Shown here in pieces: positions 1 to 7,896 of a DNA stretch of 26,599 nt (the stretch's first letter is position 1; the number at the start of each line of letters is the position of its first letter). The stretch covers positions 1-26,599 of the forward strand of contig JBOGDQ010000140.1 in the NCBI GenBank assembly GCA_050742975.1, read 5' to 3'. The position numbers and the translations under genes are program-made. Origin of the DNA: JBDTGE01 sp050742975 (lineage in GTDB: Bacteria; Actinomycetota; Actinomycetes; Mycobacteriales; Jatrophihabitantaceae). The notes beneath the pieces are model-generated. The model was not told where the DNA came from. It saw only the letters and a list, made by a program, of their open reading frames with translations, and did not search any database.

Positions 1-1913
1 TTGTCGGTGACCGTGAGGCTCAGCGTCCCGTCGAGATTGACGGCGACGACGCACCGGCTCGCGCCCGCGTGCTTGGCGACGTTCGTCATGGCATCGGATG
101 CGATCCGGAAGGCGGCGACCTCGACGGCGGCGGGAAGCGGCAGGATCGGGTCGTCGGCTCGTACGTTCGCCGACAAGTCGCCGGCGGCGGTCAGCCGCTC
201 GACGGCCTGTGCGCAGGCGTTGACAAGGCCGAGTTCGTCCAGCGCGGGCGGGCGCAGCCCTTCGACCACCCGGCGCACGTCCGTGACCGTCAGGGGGATC
301 TCGTCGCTGAGGTCTTGCAGCTGCCGCGCAGCGTCGGCGGCGCCGGGCGGCAGCATCGCCTGTGCCGTCTCGGCCTTGAGCGTGAGGCCGGCCAGTGCGG
401 GGCCGAGGCCGTCGTGCAGGTCACGGCGCAATCGGCGGCGTTCCTCCTCCCGGGCCAGCACGAGTCGTTCCCGGGTGTGTCGCAGGTCGTGGAGCAGGGC
501 GCGGGCGTGCAGCGTGCCGCCGAGGTGGCTGGCGAGGTCGTGGATGAGTCGTTGCTCGGAGGCGCTCAGCTCCCGGTCGGGCCGGCGGTAGTCGAGCCAG
601 CCGACGATCGTGCCGTAGGCCTGCAGCGGGACCGAGGCGTCGGCATCCGTGGCGGCGCCGGCTACGGCGATGCCGTCGAGGTCGCGCACGCCGATGTCCC
701 GCAGGTCGAGTTCGGTGCCCAGTTCGATGATCGCTGCGTCGAGCAGGCGGTCGACGTCAGCGGAAGCGGCGAGTCGCTCGGCCAGGCCGGAGAGCACTTC
801 GTACGGTTCGCGCCACCGGCCGTAGACGACCCGGCTCACCAGCCGCTGCAGCCGTTCGCGCAACGGCACCAGCACGAGCGCCGTCACGATCGCCGCACCT
901 GCAGAGGCCCACCACGCATGACGATCCGGCACCAACTCAGCAGCAGCAAGCACGACGACGGCATAGATGGCGATCAACACGGCGGACATCAGCAGCCAGA
1001 GGATGGTGCGGTTCGCCGCGCGACGCAGGTCGTAGAGACCGTGGTTGAGCGTCGCGATCGCGATCGCGATCGGTAGTGGCAGCCCCGCCGCAGCGAAGGT
1101 CCAGCGCGGCAGGCTGCCGTTGGCGGAGCTGAACGCGACGATGATCGCGGCGACCAGGAAGACCGCCGCCACCCCCACGCCGCACGCGAACAGCAGCAGT
1201 TGCTGCCGCACGACGGGGCCGCGGCGCCGCCAGCGGTTGACCAGCCCAGCGATCGCGCCGACAACGGCCACGAGGGTGAGCACGGCACCGGCCACGTCCA
1301 GCAACTGCAGCGGCTGGGTGATCGCCTCCGGTGGGGAGAGCGGGCCACGCCACCGGTCACCCAGGCGGGTCTCGATCGGGGCCACGGTGCCGCCAACGAT
1401 CGTGAAGCACATCGCCGCGATGATGACGCGGCGCAGCCACACCCATCGCGGGCCGGGCAGGCAGCCGTCCGGAAAGTATGCCGGTACGGCCGCCGTGGAG
1501 ATGAGCGGTGCCAGCGCGCGCAGCGTGACGCCGAACATGACGAGGTAGCCCGCACCGGGGATCGAGCCAGGCGCGACGAGTACGCCGTGCACGCCCGCCT
1601 CCGTCATCGCCTCGCCGGCCCCCGCGACGGCCGCACCGCCGACCAGCAGCCACCCGATGACGTTGCCCGGTACCGTCAGCGCGACGAGCGCGCCGACCAG
1701 CGCGGCCACGCCGTTGGTGAACGCTGCGATGAGTTCGCCGGTCCGGTAGGCGTGCTGGCCGGCATCGATTCCCGCCGCGGCGACCGAGCCGGCGAGGGCA
1801 ATGACGAGCGCGGCACCGACCGCCGCCGTGCTGATACGGCGGCGGTCGGGCGCGGTATGCCCTGGCTGCACAGGCTCATGGTGCCGCTGCACAGGGCTTT
1901 GGACGAGTCGCAT
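1..1913 (-). CDS. Sensor histidine kinase, NarL-partner type (partial, C-terminus beyond left edge)
   Basis: This is a membrane sensor kinase that should phosphorylate a NarL/FixJ-type response regulator, probably encoded just left of the window. About 637 codons are visible. The N-terminal half has several hydrophobic segments (first at about residues 27-45), followed by a GAF-like stretch at about 370-475. A HisKA_3 dimerisation domain carries the phospho-acceptor motif RDLHDGLGPAL with His near residue 500. The start of a HATPase domain shows the N-box MTNVAKHAG (Asn near 611). The window ends just after VTDN, before the glycine-rich ATP-lid boxes. The start is uncertain: ATG at 1913 is the first in-frame ATG after an in-frame stop at 1935-1937, but it has no clear ribosome binding site, and GTG codons follow shortly after. 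The gene begins 21 nt after the stop of the frameshifted secreted-protein gene, so co-transcription is possible. The signal sensed is unknown. Confidence 0.9.
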   Translation of the reverse strand, partial: MRLVQSPVQRHHEPVQPGHTAPDRRRISTAAVGAALVIALAGSVAAAGIDAGQHAYRTGELIAAFTNGVAALVGALVALTVPGNVIGWLLVGGAAVAGAGEAMTEAGVHGVLVAPGSIPGAGYLVMFGVTLRALAPLISTAAVPAYFPDGCLPGPRWVWLRRVIIAAMCFTIVGGTVAPIETRLGDRWRGPLSPPEAITQPLQLLDVAGAVLTLVAVVGAIAGLVNRWRRRGPVVRQQLLLFACGVGVAAVFLVAAIIVAFSSANGSLPRWTFAAAGLPLPIAIAIATLNHGLYDLRRAANRTILWLLMSAVLIAIYAVVVLAAAELVPDRHAWWASAGAAIVTALVLVPLRERLQRLVSRVVYGRWREPYEVLSGLAERLAASADVDRLLDAAIIELGTELDLRDIGVRDLDGIAVAGAATDADASVPLQAYGTIVGWLDYRRPDRELSASEQRLIHDLASHLGGTLHARALLHDLRHTRERLVLAREEERRRLRRDLHDGLGPALAGLTLKAETAQAMLPPGAADAARQLQDLSDEIPLTVTDVRRVVEGLRPPALDELGLVNACAQAVERLTAAGDLSANVRADDPILPLPAAVEVAAFRIASDAMTNVAKHAGASRCVVAVNLDGTLSLTVTD

Positions 1914-1934
1914 CGCGAGATTGCGGGATCCAGG

Positions 1935-2545
1935 TCAGCAGGCGCCGTTGGCGACGACCGTGTGCGGCGGGCCGGCGAAGGGCTCGCTGCCGGGCGTCCA
2001 GTTGGCATGCTGTACCGCGTGCAGGGTGAACGGCGCGCCCGTCTCGTCCACTCCGTTGACGTCGGTGGTGACGGTGAAGACACCGCTCTGCTTGTTGTCC
2101 GAGGCGCCGAACCACTCTGTCAGGTGCCCGGTGATCGTGTGCTGGGCCGGGCCGGTCGGGGTCGCCGAGACGATGTTGCCCTGCTCGTCGACGACGAGAT
2201 CGACGGCGCTGGGGTCGTAGGCGCTGATGGTGACCTCGCCGGTGAAGTGTTCGTTGTCCAGAAGTCGCCCGCCTTGTTCAGGTTGACGTGCTCGACGCCG
2301 TGTCCGATGCCGACTATGTGGGCGAGGTCGGTGCCGAGATAGGCCGGGCAGGACGCCGGCATTGGCGTCAGTGGCGTCTCCCACTGGTCGGTGTCGCTGT
2401 AGGTGACCGTCTGGCTACACGACGTCAAGACCGTCGTGCCACAGTCCAGAACGCGGAGCCGGGTCAGCGCTGGCCGGTGTCATCGTCACGGCGGTCGCGA
2501 GCACCGCGCCACCGACGAAGACACAAGGCCGGTCAATGCCTTCAT
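1935..2545 (-). pseudogene. Secreted protein of unknown function, broken by three frameshifts
   Basis: The reading starts at ATG 2545 with a signal peptide (MKALTGLV, then after a frame change FVGGAVLATAVTMTPASA with an ASA cleavage site). The mature part continues as a small Cys-containing protein and ends at the stop at 1935-1937. Following it needs three frame changes: near 2520 (one base apparently missing), near 2453 (one extra) and near 2252 (one missing). On either side the protein reads smoothly: VLDCGTTVLTSCSQTVTYSD, then LNKAGDFWTT, then EHFTGEVTISAYDPSAVD. The restored protein is roughly 200 residues and resembles actinobacterial exported proteins of unknown function. Its ATG overlaps the stop of the membrane-protein gene upstream (ATGA). 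Either the locus is decaying or the assembly has indels here. I do not recognise the family. Confidence 0.6.
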
Positions 2546-2923
2546 GACGTGGATTCCTTCCAGGTCGTGGTTGATGCGGTCGCTGACGACCGCTGCCTGC
2601 TTACGAGGACTGTGATGGTGGTGACCAGGCCGGCCAGCGACAGCGCCGCATAGCCGAACTGATAGGCCCAGTCGAGCGCGCCCACGCCGGGTCCAGCCCG
2701 GGAAGGTGACTAGCTCGAACAGGCACAGCACGCCGACCAGGATCGCGCCACCGGTAACTCGACCAGCGCGGATCAGAGCTGACCCGGTCAGGAACAACGC
2801 GGCGAACACCACCGCGAACCACGGCTGCGCGTCCGGGTAGTTCTCCCGCCAGATGATGACGGCGCTGCCGAGTTCGCCGAGGCACAGTGCCGCGGCCAGG
2901 ACGACGAGCGTACGGATATTCAT
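2542..2923 (-). pseudogene. Small membrane protein with one frameshift
   Basis: The gene starts at ATG 2923 behind a good ribosome binding site (GGGAGG about 5 nt upstream). The first 77 codons read as a membrane protein with hydrophobic segments at about residues 5-25, 35-52 and 57-73 (ending LFELVTFPGW). The frame then runs on into arginine-rich nonsense. One frame over, from about position 2694, a continuation GPGVGALDWAYQFGYAALSL followed by a fourth hydrophobic segment reads to a TGA at 2542-2544. That stop overlaps the ATG of the next gene, which supports it as the original end. The restored protein has about 126 residues and four TM segments. Function is unknown. It probably formed an operon with the secreted protein downstream. 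Confidence 0.6.
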
Positions 2924-3177
2924 CGGTGCCTCCCAGATGGACGTGAACGTTGGGAGGCAGACGAGGCCGCTACCGGGCACCAAGCAGAAGAGGCCGATTC
3001 CCGACCGACCCGGGAAGTTCTCCCGACAGAGGTAGCCGGCGAGGTTGTAGCTCGCACACGCGACCTTGCTGATCCAGGGTCGCCGCAGTCCGATTCGGTC
3101 GTGTGACAAGCCGATCCCGTTCGGGGATCCGCGCGGTGCCGATGAGCGGTCGCGGGCAGGCGTGGTGGGTGTCGTTC

Positions 3178-3762
3178 CTATTTGGTAACGCGGTAGACCA
3201 GGTGCGTCACGCCAGGGCCGTCGATGACGCGCGCGATGTCGAACATTCCATCGCCGGTGTCGAGGTTGTCGAGCAGGCGAACCCCACGGCCCAAGACGAT
3301 GGGAACCACACTGATCACCAGCTCATCAAGCAGGCCGGCACGGATCGCTTGCTGAACAATGCTCGCGCCCATCAGATGGACGTTCTTGCCACCCGCTGCC
3401 GCGCGGGCCTGCTCGATGGCGGCTTCGACGCCGTCGGTCACGAACGTGTACGCAGGATCACATGGCGGGACTGCCTCGGGTGGGCGATGAGTGACGACGA
3501 ACAGTGGCAGGCCGGGCATCGGCCCGCGCCCTCCCCAGGCCTCGGACACGTCGTAGGTACGACGGCCGGCGACGACAGCGCCGGTCCCGCCGACCCCCTC
3601 ATCGAAGAATTCTGCGTTGACCCTCGCCATCTTGAACGAGGGGTTGAACCGGGTTGGGGTGTCCCCGGCGGTCAGCCAGTCGTGTAGCCCCGCCGCCTTC
3701 CCCTCGGAGTCGGCGATGAACCCATCAAGCGACGTTGACAGTGCTGTCCCGATCGTCGTCAC
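3178..3762 (-). CDS. Dihydrofolate reductase family protein (RibD C-terminal-like)
   Basis: This 194-residue protein belongs to the RibD_C/DHFR-like fold that actinobacteria carry in many copies. It has an N-terminal strand and substrate loop (STSLDGFIAD), the central GAVVAGRRTYD segment, and the nucleotide-binding KNVHLMGASIVQQAIRAGLL followed by DELVISVVPIVLGRGVRLL. Members bind NADPH and reduce pterin- or pyrimidine-like substrates, but most of these stand-alone copies have no known substrate. The start is GTG 3762 with AGGAAGGG upstream at good spacing. It is complete, of normal length, and stands alone, with 254 bp to the frameshifted gene pair and 424 bp to the next SDR gene. Confidence 0.88.
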   Translation of the reverse strand: MTTIGTALSTSLDGFIADSEGKAAGLHDWLTAGDTPTRFNPSFKMARVNAEFFDEGVGGTGAVVAGRRTYDVSEAWGGRGPMPGLPLFVVTHRPPEAVPPCDPAYTFVTDGVEAAIEQARAAAGGKNVHLMGASIVQQAIRAGLLDELVISVVPIVLGRGVRLLDNLDTGDGMFDIARVIDGPGVTHLVYRVTK

Positions 3763-4186
3763 GCGCCTGCCCTTCCTGTAGCGGTCTGACGTTGAGGTCG
3801 CAGGTGATGGCGCCAGCCGTGAATCTCCCTACGGGCACTGGCCCGCCCTCGTCTGCCCGAAAGCCCACTATCTGGCCATGAAGTCGATCATCGTCGCCGC
3901 CGCGGCGATCTCCTTCGCTGCCCGCCGCCGCCGCGCGGCTCCGGATGTCGTCAGTAGTGGTCGGGTTGGACGGTATCCGTGGCCACTGACACCAGTCGTC
4001 TCTGCCGCTGGTGTCGCAGCAGCGGATCCCTGACCGGGCCGAACAGGCGCCCTTCGCGCCATGAGCCTGGCGCGGGGGCTCGACGCGAAACGGTCGATTG
4101 GGTGACGCGCGCGAAGGGGTTGGCGACGGTCTGCGGATGCCGGTGTGAGCGCGTGTCGTGGGCGTGCCGCTCGTTCGGGCATCTTG
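3763..4186. other. Intergenic stretch with no supported gene
   Basis: This is 424 bp between two minus-strand genes. Open frames occur on both strands but read as arginine/alanine-rich sequence without a family signature. A 51-codon plus-strand frame from ATG 3878 starts with a hydrophobic run (MKSIIVAAAAISFAA) but quickly turns into an arginine run and a stop at about 4033. I see no convincing promoter, RNA or repeat. It may contain the promoter of the DHFR-like gene at its left end. Confidence 0.5.
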
Positions 4187-5068
4187 TCAGGCCTGGATGT
4201 TCTCCAGGTCCTCCAGAAGGTTCGGGTGCGTCGGTTCCCAGCCGAGCGCTTCCCGGGTGTGCGTGCTAGAGGCGGGTTGGTCGGTCGCGAAAATCGGGCC
4301 GAGGGGGCCGTAGGTCTCCTCGGGCACCGCCTTCACTGTCAGCCCGAGCCGCCGGCCAATGACTGCGGCGATGTCACGTACCGGGTCGCCCGCGTCGGCC
4401 ACGGCGTGCCAGGAGGTCCCGGCCGGTGCCAGCTCCAGCGCAAGTCGGAAGAGGACGGCGGCGTCGAGGGCGTGCACGGCCGGCCAGCGTTGGGTGCCGT
4501 CGCCTGGGTAGCCGGACACTCCGGTCCGGCGCGCGATGTCGGTGAGCAGGCCGGCGAATCCGCCCTTTCCCTCGTTGTGGACCGTGCGGGGCATGCGTAC
4601 GGCGGTGCTGCGGACTCCGCGCGAGGCCAGGTCAAGGACCGCCATGACGGCGCGGCCGCGGCCGCCGACCGGCCCGTCGGTCGGCGGTGGGTCGGCTTCG
4701 GTGGACGGGCGGCCTGGCACGTAGGGCGTGCCCGAGACCGTAACCAAGGGCCGGTCGCTGCCGAGCAGTTCCTCACCCAGGGTGGCGAGGGCGGCACTTT
4801 CCTCGGCGACCGCACGCGCGAGCGCGTCGGCGCTGCTGAAGTCGTTGGCGAAGGCTAGGTGGATTACCCCGTCGGCCTGAGCGGCGCCGGCACGCAGGGA
4901 ATCCAGGTCGGCGAGGCCTCCCCGGATTGTCTCGGCGCCGGCGGTCTTGATGGCCAGCGCGGACGCGTCGGAGCGGGCGAGCGCGAGCACAGTGTGGCTA
5001 TTGCCTAGAAGTTCGGCGACGACTGCGGAGCCGATCAGACCGGTGCCGCCGGTGACGAAGACGTGCAT
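4187..5068 (-). CDS. NAD(P)-dependent SDR / epimerase-like oxidoreductase (atypical SDR)
   Basis: This 293-residue extended-type short-chain dehydrogenase has the N-terminal Rossmann motif VTGGTGLIG (residues 5-13), an acidic-aromatic strand turn later, and the AVHALDAAVLFRLALE segment typical of NAD-dependent epimerase-like proteins. The classical YxxxK catalytic pair is not obvious; the expected region reads VSGTPYVPGRPS, so this looks like an atypical SDR whose reaction cannot be named. The start at ATG 5068 has AGGAGAG upstream. It is transcribed away from a TetR gene with only 86 bp between the starts. The usual inference is that the TetR protein represses this enzyme and itself and that a substrate-like molecule relieves repression. 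Confidence 0.85.
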   Translation of the reverse strand: MHVFVTGGTGLIGSAVVAELLGNSHTVLALARSDASALAIKTAGAETIRGGLADLDSLRAGAAQADGVIHLAFANDFSSADALARAVAEESAALATLGEELLGSDRPLVTVSGTPYVPGRPSTEADPPPTDGPVGGRGRAVMAVLDLASRGVRSTAVRMPRTVHNEGKGGFAGLLTDIARRTGVSGYPGDGTQRWPAVHALDAAVLFRLALELAPAGTSWHAVADAGDPVRDIAAVIGRRLGLTVKAVPEETYGPLGPIFATDQPASSTHTREALGWEPTHPNLLEDLENIQA

Positions 5069-5084
5069 GGGCTCTCCTGGAGGA

Positions 5085-5141
5085 GTGATGGGACTTGTGT
5101 CTTGTCACGCTATCAGAGTGACGGGATATAGGTCCCATCAC
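5085..5141. promoter_or_regulatory. Inverted repeat in the SDR/TetR divergent promoter region
   Basis: GTGATGGGAC at 5085-5094 and its exact reverse complement GTCCCATCAC at 5132-5141 flank a 37-bp spacer. Inside lies a second short inverted pair, GTCAC (5104-5108) and GTGAC (5118-5122). A weak promoter for the TetR gene may be TTGTCA (5102-5107) with GATATA 17 bp downstream. The arrangement fits an autoregulated TetR operator, but which repeat is bound cannot be told from sequence. Confidence 0.5.
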
Positions 5142-5154
5142 CTAGGATGGGTCG

Positions 5155-5733
5155 ATGGGACGGTGGGAACCAGGAGCGCGCGAGCGTTTCGTCGTGGCTG
5201 CGGTCGACCTGTTCACCGAGCAGGGGTACGACGCCACGACGGTTGCGCAGATCGCCGAGCGGGCCGGGGTCACGAAAAGCACGTTCTTCCGGTACTTCTC
5301 CGACAAGCGTGAGGTCCTGGTGGCCGGGCAGGAGACGCTGAGCCGGTTGCTGGTCGAGGGGATCGCCGAGGCGCCTGTGGGTGCTAGCCCGCTCGAGGCG
5401 GTCGCTGGCGGCCTTAAGTGCGCATCGAGCGCGATGGGGCCGATGAACCGCGAGCTCGGCCCCCGCCTGAAGGCGACAATCGCCGCCAGCGCCGAGCTCC
5501 AGGAACGTGACGCCCTCAAAAGCGTCGGCCTCGCGGACGCCATGACAACTGCCTTGGTCGCCCGCGGCGTACCCGACCCGACCGCGCACCTCGCGGGCGA
5601 GTTAGGTGTCCTCGCATTCAAACGGGGCTACGCCGAGTGGTCCCAGGCCGACCGCGACGTCGCCGACGAGTTGGCGCCGTACACCCTGGCGGCCCTACAA
5701 GAACTGCGGGCAGCGAGCGCATCACTGGGCTGA
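5155..5733 (+). CDS. TetR/AcrR family transcriptional regulator
   Basis: This 192-residue one-component repressor has an N-terminal TetR helix-turn-helix (TTVAQIAERAGVTKSTFFRY, about residues 28-47), then an all-helical ligand-binding and dimerisation domain without a recognisable ligand signature. The start at ATG 5155 gives the normal length; AGGATGG lies about 5 nt upstream. It is divergent from the SDR gene at 4187-5068 and shares its control region, where a 10-bp inverted repeat is found. It probably controls that SDR and its own gene. The first 60 residues are unambiguous; the effector is unknown. Confidence 0.93.
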   Translation: MGRWEPGARERFVVAAVDLFTEQGYDATTVAQIAERAGVTKSTFFRYFSDKREVLVAGQETLSRLLVEGIAEAPVGASPLEAVAGGLKCASSAMGPMNRELGPRLKATIAASAELQERDALKSVGLADAMTTALVARGVPDPTAHLAGELGVLAFKRGYAEWSQADRDVADELAPYTLAALQELRAASASLG

Positions 5734-6188
5734 CCAGACAGGCCAGCCTCATCGAGCATGACAGTACGACCGCGGTCAAGACGAGTGGCGGATGCCCGCA
5801 CGCCGAACCTGGTACGGACGGGCCGGATCGTCGAGGCCGCAAATACGCAAGGCCAGGGCTTGCCCTGTCCCGTATGCCCCGCCCGGTATCGATGTCGCGA
5901 ACAGGTACGTCACACGGCACCGGCATGGACGCCGAGATCGGCAACGATGACGACGGACGGCCCCCGAGTTCGTCCGCCGCCCCGACGCGACGGCGACCGT
6001 CCGACGCGCCTGCACAGGTGAAGGAAGATGCATGCATACGCATACCGATACACCGCTCCGACTTCCGCTATTCGGCAGATCCGGTCGTTTGATCGAGGAC
6101 GACGGTCGGCCTGTCCGGATGGGTGTTCCTGGTAGCAAGACAGATAGTTCGGCCCTCGGATAAGGACACACCCAGTTAGACCTGACGC
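5734..6188. other. 455-bp intergenic region, no supported gene
   Basis: This region separates the TetR gene from the 3' end of the phosphoesterase gene. Open frames on both strands are arginine/proline-rich with no family match. A 10-bp palindrome ATGCATGCAT lies at 6028-6037, and a 35-codon frame starts there directly behind AAGGAAG, but the spacing is wrong for translation initiation. I see no terminator hairpin with a T run. Codon bias in the third position is weak here, in contrast to flanking genes. Confidence 0.45.
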
Positions 6189-7679
6189 TTACGCCTGGCC
6201 GCCCGGCGTCCAGGCGACAGCGGGCGCCGGAAGGACGGGCGGTTCGGCGAAGTGGGCGGTGTTCAGGTCGAGCGCGTCCAGTGGCGAGTTCGCGGCCGCG
6301 TCCCGACTGGTGAGCGGCGGAAGGTTCCACTTCTGCTCGATCAGCTTCAGCACCGACGTGTGGTCGTAGACGGTGGACACGACCTGGTCCGGCTTGGCGT
6401 AGGGCGACACGATGACGGCCGGGACCCGGAATCCGTAGCGGTCGTAGCGGCGGTCGGTGCACGCGTCGATCGCCTCGAGCGCGACGAGATGCTTCTTGAG
6501 CAGCGGTGACAGCAGGGTCCTGGCCCAGCCGGGCAGTTGCAGCAGGCTCCGCCCGTCGATGTCATCGGGTGGCACTGCGTCCGGTGGCGGGACGTGGTCG
6601 TAGTAGCCGCCGTGCTCGTCGTAGAGCCAGATGAGCACGGTGTCGGCCCAGCCCTTGCCATGCATGACCCGGTTGATCACCTCGGCGGCGTAGCCCTCAC
6701 CGAGGTGGATGTCCTCGGGATTCTCCTCGGAGAACTTGCCGAAGTTCGGATCCACGATCGACACCGACGGCAGCGTGCCGGCATCGGCCGCGGCGAAGAA
6801 GTCCTCCAGCGGGCGCAGGTGTCCCCACGCGCTCGCCAGCCCCAGCGGGTACAGGTCCGCGGTGAACTGCAGGTTGCCGATCGCGTTGTGCAGCAGGCCG
6901 GGCAGGAGCTTGCCGAACAGGAGACCGAGGCGGCGGAAGGCGACCAGTCCACCCCGGCCGAGCACCCGTCGCGACAGGGTCGCGGCGCGTGACACGTCGT
7001 GGTAGTTGGCCCAGCTGATGTCGTTGCGGGTCAGCAGGTCGAAGATCGTGCCGGCCGGCGGGACGTCGACCATCCCGAACGGCAGGTCGTCGATCAGGCC
7101 GTGGGCGGTGCCGGCGATCAGGAAGCGGCGGTTGGGGAAGGTCGGCCCGAGGCAGGAGCAGAACCAGCGGTCGGCGAGCGGGAAGGTCCGGGCCAGCCCC
7201 GCGTAGAACGGCAGGTCCTGCTCGGTCCAGTAGCTCATCGGTGCGCGCACCTGCTCGTCGACGGCGTTGGCGACCGTCTGCTCGACACTGCGGACGAAGC
7301 CGTCGTTGCTGCCTTCGTTCCACTGCAGGTTCGTCGCGTGCCAGCTCTGGGTCGGTGCGCCGTGCAGCTGGGTCGTCGTGGCGGGACGGAACGAGGCGAT
7401 CTCGGTGCCGTCGACCCGCGAGTTGGTGGCGGTGGGCTGCCCGGTCGCGGGATCGAGCCGGAGACCGTCACCCCTGCCGAGCAGGCCGAGGTAGTTGTCG
7501 AACGAGTGGTTCTCCATCATCAGCACGACGATGTGCTTGAGCTGGGGGATCATGTCGGTGCCCGGCGGCACGTCGGGATGCGGCCGGACACCGGCGTACA
7601 TCTCGTCTGATCCGTGGTAGAACCGGCGCACTCGCCCGTGCTCGAGCCGCTCCCACAACTTGGCCACTGCGCCCCCCAT
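6189..7679 (-). CDS. Phospholipase C-like phosphoesterase (alkaline phosphatase superfamily)
   Basis: This is a phosphoesterase of the bacterial phospholipase C / acid phosphatase family (PF04185-like). It shows the N-terminal metal-site signature HIVVLMMENHSFDNYLG, a middle NEGSNDGFVRSVEQ segment, FPNRRFLIAGTAHG, SIVDPNFG, and the C-terminal LIWLYDEHGGYYDHVPPPD and VPAVIVSPYAKP segments. All are hallmarks of this family, which cleaves phosphate esters in lipids or other substrates. Starting at ATG 7679 gives 496 residues; an in-frame GTG at 7718 and further upstream starts are possible. No signal peptide or twin-arginine motif is seen with any of these starts, unlike secreted phospholipases C. 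It is divergent from an unknown membrane-anchored protein, with 217 bp between them. Confidence 0.9.
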   Translation of the reverse strand: MGGAVAKLWERLEHGRVRRFYHGSDEMYAGVRPHPDVPPGTDMIPQLKHIVVLMMENHSFDNYLGLLGRGDGLRLDPATGQPTATNSRVDGTEIASFRPATTTQLHGAPTQSWHATNLQWNEGSNDGFVRSVEQTVANAVDEQVRAPMSYWTEQDLPFYAGLARTFPLADRWFCSCLGPTFPNRRFLIAGTAHGLIDDLPFGMVDVPPAGTIFDLLTRNDISWANYHDVSRAATLSRRVLGRGGLVAFRRLGLLFGKLLPGLLHNAIGNLQFTADLYPLGLASAWGHLRPLEDFFAAADAGTLPSVSIVDPNFGKFSEENPEDIHLGEGYAAEVINRVMHGKGWADTVLIWLYDEHGGYYDHVPPPDAVPPDDIDGRSLLQLPGWARTLLSPLLKKHLVALEAIDACTDRRYDRYGFRVPAVIVSPYAKPDQVVSTVYDHTSVLKLIEQKWNLPPLTSRDAAANSPLDALDLNTAHFAEPPVLPAPAVAWTPGGQA

Positions 7680-7896
7680 CCGGCCGAGCTGATCCGGCCC
7701 GGTAGCCGACCGGATCACTCCGACACGTGAGCCTGCTCCGCCGGACGCGGGTAGGCAAGAGTCGTGACGCGTGCACTCCGGCCGCCTGGCACGCAGTCCC
7801 CAGGTGGGTGATTTGTCCCTGGCGGACTCGGGTGCGCTGCGCCTACCGTCTGGCCGTACCGGTGCTGCCGCGCACCGAAAGGCGGAGGACGGACGG

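Noticed and set aside
1935..2545. Programmed ribosomal frameshifting in the secreted-protein gene
   Set aside because: No slippery heptamer or downstream pseudoknot is seen, and three changes in alternating directions within one gene do not fit programmed shifting.
3878..4033. 51-codon plus-strand frame beginning with a hydrophobic run, as a small secreted or membrane peptide
   Set aside because: The hydrophobic part is short and is followed at once by an arginine run. There is no ribosome binding site and no conserved motif, so it is not supported as a gene.
6028..6135. 35-codon frame MHAYAYRYTAPT... behind AAGGAAG
   Set aside because: The ribosome-binding-like sequence touches the start codon with no spacer, and the peptide has no recognisable feature.
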